Assembly: GCA_963169105.1 (NCBI GenBank)
Contig: OY720636.1
Location: forward strand, 135,647,747-135,711,746
Reading direction: 5' to 3'
Length of the DNA: 64,000 bases
Source: Ceriagrion tenellum
Lineage: Eukaryota > Arthropoda > Insecta > Odonata > Coenagrionidae
In this document: piece by piece, positions 56,041 through 64,000 of the stretch
How the letters are laid out: each line of letters begins with the position of its first letter
How positions within the stretch are numbered: the first letter of the stretch is position 1
The notes under the pieces: model-generated
Databases searched by the model: none
Told to the model about the DNA's origin: nothing
The model's input: only the letters and a program-made list of their open reading frames with translations
Position numbers and translations under genes: made by a program

Positions 56041-56829
56041 AAATAGAAGCATGACGGCAGTGCTGCGTGGTTAATTAGGAAATCACTCTTACATGGTCAA
56101 TTACATCGACCAATTTGCTACCAACCTACGGGAATTAAAGTTAACTGTCATTGCTACAACGAAGAAGAAATATGAGGATTCTATTTCCACTAATATCTTC
56201 ATTGTTGATTTTCAAAGCTCGGAAGCTCTCTTTCGGAGACTCGTTGCATATAAGTCATCGTCTATTTATTCTTTTCCACACGTTGAAAACTATTCAAGTG
56301 AAATATGTATGCTTACTAAAATGATTCATGTAGCTCATAATCTTGCTGCTCCATTTCCAACGGCTAAGAATACACGTATGCATCTAAAAAGAATCACCGA
56401 ACAGTTACCAACGCTTTCGTAGAAAATGCAAAAAAAGGGGTGAGTCAGATACTGAAACACATTTAGACAGGCAATCCATTATATCCGAGCAACTAGTATG
56501 AATGATCAACTGACATTTGAAAAGGGCCTCAATCTCACTCATGCTCTGACAGCAATTGAAAGCAGAGAGCTTTTGAAATCATAGGAACAAAATGAATGGA
56601 ATAGGTTGGAGAGCAACGCATGTTAATTGTACGTTAACCTGTTGAACAGTTCAGATAAAATTAATTATAATGGCATATGCTATCGATCAAAATAAATCCT
56701 ATATCAATGGTGGCATAATTTGCAAAACAGTTCAATGGTAAGTAATCTTATATTGGTTTTAATTTATCTAAAACAAAATTTCATGGGGAAATGTCAATTA
56801 GTTTACATTGCATCAAGAGGTTAGCAAAT
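56041..56829. other. Gene-free region
   Basis: Contains the 109-codon plus-strand frame at 56093-56422, which I do not recognise; the rest is AT-rich. Confidence 0.3.
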
Positions 56830-57550
56830 TGAATTATTGGACAAAAAGTCGCATAAAGGGGTGGCTGGGATGGTTTATCTCGAGACGGGTGCCGCTGTGT
56901 GCACCCAACGAATTCTTGAGCTGAAGACTGTTCGAGCGCTTTACTCCTGCAACCAACCCGAATGCCATTTTTATTCCGATAGCGGAGCTGGAGCCGAGAC
57001 GAGAGATGCCGCCCCCTCGAGGCCTCTCCTCTTACATCTCTGAAGGCAAGCGGCCACAGAAAAATGTTCTCGGAGGTAAGTTGCTCCCAAGACGAGTTTC
57101 AGCGAGGAGGTGGCGAGGGGGGAGGGCAGGGACGGGAACAGGAGGACGTCCCGCCAGGACCCGCGAAAGAGGGAACAGGGGAGTGAGGTGGAGAACATTT
57201 CTCGGGGAAGAAGAAAAGGAAAAGGAACTACCCCCGCCGAACCAGGAGAGCGAGAGGGAGCGTTCAAAGGCCTAAATCACGGTCTTGAGATATCGAAGTT
57301 TTGCCCTCAACCCTCATGCCCTGCCCCTCCCTCCCCCGCCACTCTCACGCTCGCTTATCCAAAGCGAAGTATCACGGTGTGCTCGTGTAGGGAACACGAT
57401 AGTCGCACGGCCAGGAATTCGGCACGGGCTGTATATTTCCCCTCCACATCTTTCCTTTCGCAAGTTTCTCTCTTTTTCTTCTCGAGGGATGCGGAGTGAG
57501 AAATAGCGGGAAGGAGGTCGGGCGAGTGGTTGAGCATTAAATATGGTCCC
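56830..57550. other. GC-rich island with a donor-like site
   Basis: GC-rich and CpG-rich, with overlapping frames on both strands (plus 57110-57499, 129 codons; minus 57314-57745, 143 codons) that are compositional. A strong donor-like GGAGGTAAGTTGC lies at about 57072-57084, downstream of an open frame starting at 57006. This might be a first exon; I recognise no product. Confidence 0.3.
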
Positions 57551-58120
57551 ATTGTGCGTTTGAGATGAAGAAGCCCTCTTGGGGGAAGCCAGCTCGCGTG
57601 GGGATGATTTTTTTCTTCGAGTTATTATTTTTCTCATTTTTTTTCGTCCCTTACTTCTCTCCCTTCGTCTTTCTCTTTCTTTCCCTACTCTCTTCCTCCC
57701 TTCTCCTTCCTCGCTCTCACCATTTAGCCTTCTCTCCAGACACACGCAGGAAGCTCCCCTCTCTCACACGACCTCCCTTTATTAATGGAAGCCCATTTCA
57801 TCTTCTCTACGATTTCATCACTGCAAATGGACTCGCCAACTTCTCATCCTCATACAGTTCCCCTTTTCCTTGAACCAAGTAGCCGGGTCCAGTCCAACTC
57901 TTCGCTTTAAGCTTCACCTAAATTCAAACACTCCACCCCCACCCCACCATTTTCCTCCTTCTTCATCTTTGCCTCATCCTTGCTTTCCCTCGTCCACCTC
58001 ACCTCGCGTCTTTTCACCCCGCCATCTCCTTGGCCTATTGCTATCTCTGTTTTCTCTTAGCCCTCTCGTTATTTCCTTTCATCACTGCCAAATTTTCATC
58101 CAGATGTGGCTTAAAGCCTG
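57551..58120. repeat. Pyrimidine-rich low-complexity tract
   Basis: C/T-rich on the plus strand over about 500 bases (runs of TTCTCTTTC and CCTCC type). Long plus-strand frames here (102, 99 and 68 codons) are serine, leucine and phenylalanine-rich by composition only. Confidence 0.5.
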
Positions 58121-60299
58121 GGTCACCACTCAGAATGCTGTTTTGGAGACAGAAGGGGTGCAAAGGTAAAATGCCACCACTGTAAAGCTAGATTCAACAA
58201 TTACAGGCGAAATTTGATGGAGCAGTAGCTGAATACGGATATCGTACGGTCCACTTAATTAACTTCGTGCAACAAGCTTTACAGCTGTCGCACAGTCATC
58301 AACATGTACATTTTTTGTGAGTATGAGTGTTGTACGAAGATAGTAAAGTTGGCAGTACAATTTCAGCCTTTGGTCTTTCAAGGTTTTACTGAATTTATAA
58401 GTACATAATATACATCAAAGTAGATAGTAATGAGATTTTTTAGGAATAAATGCTTGGTATTTTGTTTACTAAAAAGCTTCAAAAGAGGCTGTGGAGACGA
58501 ATTGAGATGAGGCAGGCGCTGAAAAGAAGGAAAACGACGGTAAAAGAATTTTCTTGGGCCACGCCTGGCACCCTTCCTCCTCCAGCTTCCTTCATGTTTC
58601 CTCTTGCCTCCATTTCATTCTCGCGCTTTCAATAGTGTACCAACCCTGGGGAATTTCAAAAGGCTTAATTTATTTCTACCTTTAAAAATATTTCAGGCTT
58701 ATTTGCGATGATTACGGCCTTGATTCTCGCTGCGGACGTGAAAGATAGAGAAAGAAAGATGAAAACCATCCCCTTACTTACTAAAAAAAAACATTCCACC
58801 CCCGCCCACTGCACTGCTTTTGAATTTGAGAGGAGTTGCTTTTCCACCCCACCACGCCACACCTATTCTCTCAAGCTTTAGATGCAAACGAAACGTTGCG
58901 TTCCTTTACTTTCTATTTGCGCGTATTTGAGCTATTTATCCGAATAAAAATTAGCGGTAAGCATTTCTGGAGCAAAACTTTGGCACTTCAAGGCTTACAT
59001 AAACCAGGCACAGCTTGCAACCAATGAATGTTTGAAATTTAGTGGAATATTCGTTGTTAATGTAGCACAACAATCAGAAAATGGGCTAACAGAAGGACAA
59101 TTTGGGCTGTGATTGAACTTTTATAGCTATTCAATTCTTATCACTCTTTAAAATTTAGATTCTTATTTGTCTTAATAATGACAAAGTATGTCAAATTGAG
59201 GCAAATTCACCTTTTTTTAATATGTTTACGATATCTGTTCAATAAAGATTTTCGATAAAATGGAGAACACTAATAATAGAAAATCATCTTAAGATTTTGG
59301 TAACCATAAAACGGTCAAAGTAACTCTCGCAGGACAAAAGAGGAAATAAAAACATCGAAAAATTAAGTAAAATCTCTCGTAATCCAACATGCTAGTTGTA
59401 TCGTACCAATTTTTTGTGAGAAAATAATGTTTGATGATCATCAAAATCAGGAAGTAAATAGCCACGAAAATAATTCGCATCGAACATGATGAAATGCGCA
59501 TCTTTTAAACAAAGTCTTCAATATTTGTGTTTTAAGCATTCATATTTGAAAAAAGTATATATACCTAAATAACTAACTTCATGTAATAATTGTTACAAAT
59601 AAATCCCTGATGCTAAAACAAATTTAAATTATGGCAAGTTAATTAATTTGTTCAATTATTTCGTCAATAATTTAATTCCGAAAGAGGTAAAATATTCTGT
59701 ATATGAATTTTTTGGATCTGCACAATCTTGAAAATAAAACAATGTAGATTAAATAATAAATCAAATAATATTTGAAAAATTCCTGGCGTTCAATCAGATT
59801 TTTCGTAGTAAAATGGATTTATTTTCGGTAAATATGATTTTTCTTCGGGACAACGCATAATAATAATAGGAAACCCGAGAAATGACTTTAATGAATGCTA
59901 AATTAATTTCTACAGAGAGATCTTCGTTTCTCCGTATGCCTGCAGGGAATTATCATCCTTATATTTCGTTTTTCTCCTGCGAAAATTAACATTCTCTAGA
60001 TGACTTCTTCATTCATCATGCATAAGATACGTACTATTTTTGCCACATGCTCTGTCCCTAATTATCAAGATGTGAAAGATCAAGAGAGAACACATTATTT
60101 TAAATTCACAAATCCAGAAATTCTTTCTGTGCTCCCAATAATGCTATTTTTACGCATATCCTGTCCTCTACCCAAATATCACATCATTCTTTTACGGGAA
60201 TATTTCACTTTTTTACATTAGTGAAGTAGAAAGTATGTTAGAATCTATATCTACAAATATTGTTTAAAATGAACGAAAAGAATCGAGATTAATATAATA
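58121..60299. other. AT-rich gene-free region
   Basis: Only short unrecognised frames; no RNA or repeat identified. Confidence 0.4.
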
Positions 60300-60915
60300 C
60301 ATACAAAACATATGCGGCGCAGCATTAAAGAAACTAGATTTTGTTAAACATAAAATAGGAAGGTCCTCGGATGAAAAAATCAAAGAGAGATGCTATTTTG
60401 CTCTGGTTAGGCCACACCCCGAATACGCCGTAAGCATTTTGGGACCTGGTCAAATAGATTTAACCAAAAAAATCAATGAAATACAAAGGAAAGCAGAGCG
60501 CTTCGTTAAAAACTGCTATGAGCGTACACATAGTGTCTCAAAACTTTTAGAGGGATTAAGGTGGGAGCCCCTTGAGACTCGGAGGCTACCGGCTAAGCTT
60601 AGGTTGCTTGAGAAATTCAGAACTGACATTTTTCAGAGTGACACAGAGAATATTATCATGACTCCTCACTACACCTCTAGGTCTGACAGATGCGATAAAT
60701 AAGGGAGATACACAGCCAAACAGATAGGTACAAAAACTCGTTCTTTCCGCGAACAATAAGCAACCACAATAAAAATTGAGCTCTACTACATACACTTTAA
60801 TTCATGTCACTATTTCATCTCCAAAAATCTTACACCTTTACACGGCTGGTGTCCGTCTGGTAACACCCCGTGACACACGCCCATGCGGCAGCTCGCGGGG
60901 TATTATATAGATTTA
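60300..60915 (+). mobile_element. CR1/Jockey-like retrotransposon 3' part (plus strand)
   Basis: A plus-strand frame (60439-60702, 87 codons) and the preceding 90 bases give EKIKERCYFALVRPHPEYAV then SILGPGQIDLTKKINEIQRK, AERFVKNCYERTHSVSKLLE, GLRWEPLETRRLPAKLRLLE and KFRTDIFQSDTENIIMTPHY. This is the C-terminal region after the reverse transcriptase ('R-P-x-L-E-Y-A-A-S-V-W-D-P ... I-Q-R-R-A-A-R-F-V') and is the same subfamily as 15905-16655. The 3' UTR follows to about 60905 and matches that copy. The reading frame is open from 60439 to its stop, so this is the best preserved CR1-like end here, but everything upstream is missing. Confidence 0.85.
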
Positions 60916-62300
60916 GAAATTAAAGCATAAAATTAAAAATGTCATTCAAAGAAAAAACTCAGGAATCAAAGAAATGCGCACCCAACGTAAGTAGGCAATA
61001 TGGTTAATCATTCGAAATCATCCACAACATCTTATACATTTCTTTATATTTCTTCCATGCATTTAACATTCATTCAAGTTATGTTAAATTCGATAAAGGG
61101 CAAAAACAATATGCAAGAACGTTTAAGTATTGACGTTACAGAATATCTGGCGGGACATTTACCTATACTTTATCTTGCTATATTCATTTTTCGTCGTACG
61201 TTTCCTGAAATAACATTCATTACATCAAAGCAAGTGATTTTGATACATCAAGAGCAATTTGTGCCATCACATAAGTGCGAGGCAACAGGACATTATCATA
61301 CTTTAGTCTAATATTTGTTGATAATATCCTTACTTTTTACAGGCTATAAATATTTTCGCTGAGGCGCTATAGAAAATCGGAATATGCATTACTTAAGGCA
61401 TGGAAAATGCGTTAACTTCATTTTCATTTTACTTAGTACATGTAGGTCACGTACCTATGGCAACGCAATCAATGAAGAACTCTAAAATGCTGACTCAAAG
61501 TAGTAAAAATAACATATTTATCCTGAACATTAATTGACACTCGATGAGTTCATCAGTAAGTGTATACTTTGAGGATGTAAGATAATTAGTCAACAAAAAA
61601 AGAAATAAAAGCGCTATGCTTGGATGTACAGCTAAAATGTGTTGAATAGAATAATCTATAAAATAGCAGCTTAAAAATTTTTCTATAAAAATGTCTATTT
61701 TCATCGTCAAATACCAAACAACATCATGAGTGCAATAAATAAAATAATACACAGATTGTTACATTTTTAGGGTGGATTTTTGATCCAAACAAGTTACCTT
61801 TCAGTCGAAAATATTTTAAAGGTAAACTAAGGCTATCGCCATTAGTTCTGTTAAAAGAAATTGACGTAAAATGAGAGACGTATGAGAAGACACATCTATT
61901 TCCATCTCGGTCAAATAATTGCACAGTCATTTTTACCTAGGATAATTGATCCCGAAATTCCCTTGATCTTATAGAGTGAACTGTTTTCGACATTCTAATG
62001 GCCTAATTTGAAAAAGCTGGTTACGCCTCGCACCAACTACATTTTCTTTCATTTTTCCAATGCAACCGACTTTAATAAATAACTCCCAACTAGAAAGACT
62101 CTTGTTTTGATATATCAAGTGCATTAAAATATTTTATAATTTAGGTCAAATTTACTGAAATATATTTACGCTGAAAACTAGAGGTCTTCTTAATGCACGA
62201 AGGCAAATTCCACTGCGCAGTTTTCTTGACCCATTTCTTATATGAGATAATTCTATAGTTCCAGATTATGTTCTTTCAGAAAGATATTAATATTTAAAAA
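60916..62300. other. AT-rich gene-free region
   Basis: A 103-codon plus frame (61000-61311) and 85-codon minus frame (61495-61752) are featureless. Nothing recognised. Confidence 0.4.
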
Positions 62301-62309
62301 AAAACTTTG

Positions 62310-62575
62310 CAATTTGAGCATAGGTAACTACCTAATCGAGTTGGTGGTAGGACTGTTAGGTGACCCGATGAGAAGCACTACCACCCACACGGCAGGCAGC
62401 CTACTACGCGACGTCTCAAATGCCCTATGCCACTGTGGCTGGATCGCACGCGTACATGGAAGCCGCGCGAGGAGGCGGAAACAGAGACGGAACGCCCACT
62501 TCTGCAAGGATATGCCGACAAGAGCGAGCTAAGTGACGACAGGGCTGCGGAAGCGGAGAGAGCGAGGCATGTATA
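62310..62575. other. Small GC-rich island
   Basis: An abrupt GC-rich patch in AT-rich DNA with a 72-codon plus frame and 79-codon minus frame, neither recognisable. Confidence 0.3.
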
Positions 62576-63214
62576 ATATAGTATTACCGTCGAAAGGAAA
62601 GGATTATATTCCACCATTAAGAGTATGGGGATGGAAGGGTTACCATTAATTTTTATTGGACGATTTGCCTTGTTACATCAAACTGGGTTTTAATTTAAGA
62701 CGTATATGTTTCCTTTAATGCAAGTTATCAGCTATTTATTTGGTTGAATATTCACTCCTAACGGTGTGAATAGATCAGAAGCCACACCAAAACCTCACCC
62801 TCTATGCCTCTCAGAAGTGCTCGGCTTGTAGCTGATCCAAGTCACTGATAAGGACACACAGGAGATGCACGTGGGGAAAATGTTCTAAGGGAATACAGAT
62901 ATTTTTGCCCATATTGCGACGTAACGCTGTGTGTTTCACCATGCTTGAGAACTTGTCAATCAAAGAAATCAATGTAGAGTCTAGCTTTGAATTGGATTTG
63001 GACAAAATTTTTATATTAATACATTATTGGTTTATAGAATAGCCAAAAACTAAATATGTATTTGTTAAAATTCTTACTCAAATGGATGTTAAAAATGAAT
63101 TTCTCCTACCCTACATATGGGTATTAACGAAATAAGTATTAATATTGGAAGAAAACAAGTAGTTTAAACAACACTTGTTTCTTCATCATGTATTTTGTAT
63201 TATGAATATTAATG
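62576..63214. other. AT-rich gene-free region
   Basis: Nothing recognised. Confidence 0.35.
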
Positions 63215-63276
63215 TATGGTAAAAAGATTTACCATATTCAGATTTCTGTTTTACCAGGTGGTAAAAACAGAAATCT
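63215..63276. repeat. Two adjacent short hairpins
   Basis: TATGGTAAA-loop-TTTACCATA (63215-63236) is followed at once by a 37-base palindrome, AGATTTCTGTTTTACCA and its inverse (63240-63276), whose halves also contain GGTAAAA. The two share the GGTAAA/TTTACC core. Confidence 0.6.
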
Positions 63277-64000
63277 AAACATGAATTAAAGAATATAACA
63301 TTAATTATACATTTTCTAAGTATACGTATTACATATTTATTGCTCATGCATGCGTGTGACATTAAAAGATGGAAAACTTAGAGTAAGACCAAATATTTGA
63401 GGGAATCGTTAGAAAAGGAAGGACGAAGTGAGCTCTACAAATTTATAGGCCAAAGGTGAAAGGGTTATATTATAAAACCCTCCTGTGGTCTGCCATGGAT
63501 AGTGAAAATTTTATACAAAATGATCTGAATACACAACTGACGTTTTAGCGAGTATTATTAGTTTTACCATGAATTTTGTGAGTTTTTTCATGGAAAATAC
63601 AAATATGAAAAACATTTTAGCTGTAATTGAAATGATTTTTTGAGGGAACACTTATCTATGAACCTACTTTGATTTTCATACAAACTCATTTTTTGTGTGA
63701 ATAAAATTACCTTTGAACGTCCTTTATTTTCTTTTTTGAGCTAACCTTTATATGCGTCATGTCTGTTATATCCAATTTATCTCCACCCCGTCCATTGTAA
63801 AAGCTCAGTTAGGAATTTAAACATACGTACTAACAATTGGTTACCTACTTTCAGAAGTCTTTTGTTGAGGTGTGTATGACGTATTTGAGGCAACATCATG
63901 GGTAGAAAGCAGCAGAAGTCATTTCCATTTAATATTTTTTGATCTAATGTTATTTGGTAATATTTGAAGTTACAGGTGAATCGTTATATGACTAATAAAT
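63277..64000. other. AT-rich gene-free region to window end
   Basis: Nothing recognised. Confidence 0.35.

Noticed and set aside
1..64000. CRISPR array, bacterial operon or integrated phage
   Set aside because: No regularly spaced identical repeats, no densely packed long frames and no ribosome-binding-site pattern; the window is eukaryotic in every respect.

Overview
The window looks like intergenic or intronic DNA from a large, AT-rich, repeat-laden animal genome, most likely an arthropod. The evidence is the repeat content: APE-type non-LTR retrotransposons of RTE/BovB-like and CR1/Jockey-like type (the latter ending in a short TAGATG-type tail), a Penelope-like element with a GIY-YIG endonuclease, tRNA-derived SINEs, Tc1/mariner relics and short inverted-repeat elements. 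The species cannot be fixed from the sequence. I found no intact, recognisable host protein gene, no rRNA, no convincing functional tRNA gene and no CRISPR array.

Layout. 0-3.2 kb: a 186-bp element flanked by TTAA, a 544-bp repeat with CACTA-type inverted ends, and a SINE. 3.2-7.6 kb: three decayed RTE-like copies, one split by a palindromic insertion, and a CR1-like 3' end. 7.6-14.2 kb: repeat ends, an RTE-like fragment, a SINE head and GC-rich patches. 14.2-22 kb: a ~250-bp repeat present twice, two CR1-like fragments head to head, a TA-flanked 728-bp inverted-repeat element, and GC-rich islands. 22-30 kb: a second palindromic insertion, a CR1-like copy, nested inverted repeats and long AT-rich DNA. 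29.9-32.9 kb: a Penelope-like 3' end, the longest RTE-like copy, and another Penelope-like end. 33-45.5 kb: AT-rich DNA, GC-rich islands at 33.7 and 43.1 kb, and four RTE-like or unidentified coding relics. 46.9-54.6 kb: palindromes with Penelope-like ends, SINEs, a CR1-like 3' UTR and an RTE-like fragment. 55.6-64 kb: a mariner-like transposase relic, a GC-rich and pyrimidine-rich block, a CR1-like 3' half, and AT-rich DNA.

No genes here work together as a pathway; the unifying theme is retroelement decay. The most interesting structure is a recurrent motif (C-Y-TGA-W-R-ATG ... CGAAACC..GGT, then an AT-rich run and GTGGAAT). It occurs at the 3' end of the Penelope-like element and again, mostly as outward-facing inverted pairs, at about 6.1, 22.5, 32.8, 47.1 and 53.8-54.2 kb. 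Two of these sit between 12- and 14-bp direct repeats with a one-sided 28-42 bp tail, which suggests a tiny non-autonomous Penelope-derived palindromic family.

Limits: all calls come from reading translations and repeats by eye. Boundaries of decayed elements are good to tens of bases at best, and clade names for the non-LTR elements are provisional.
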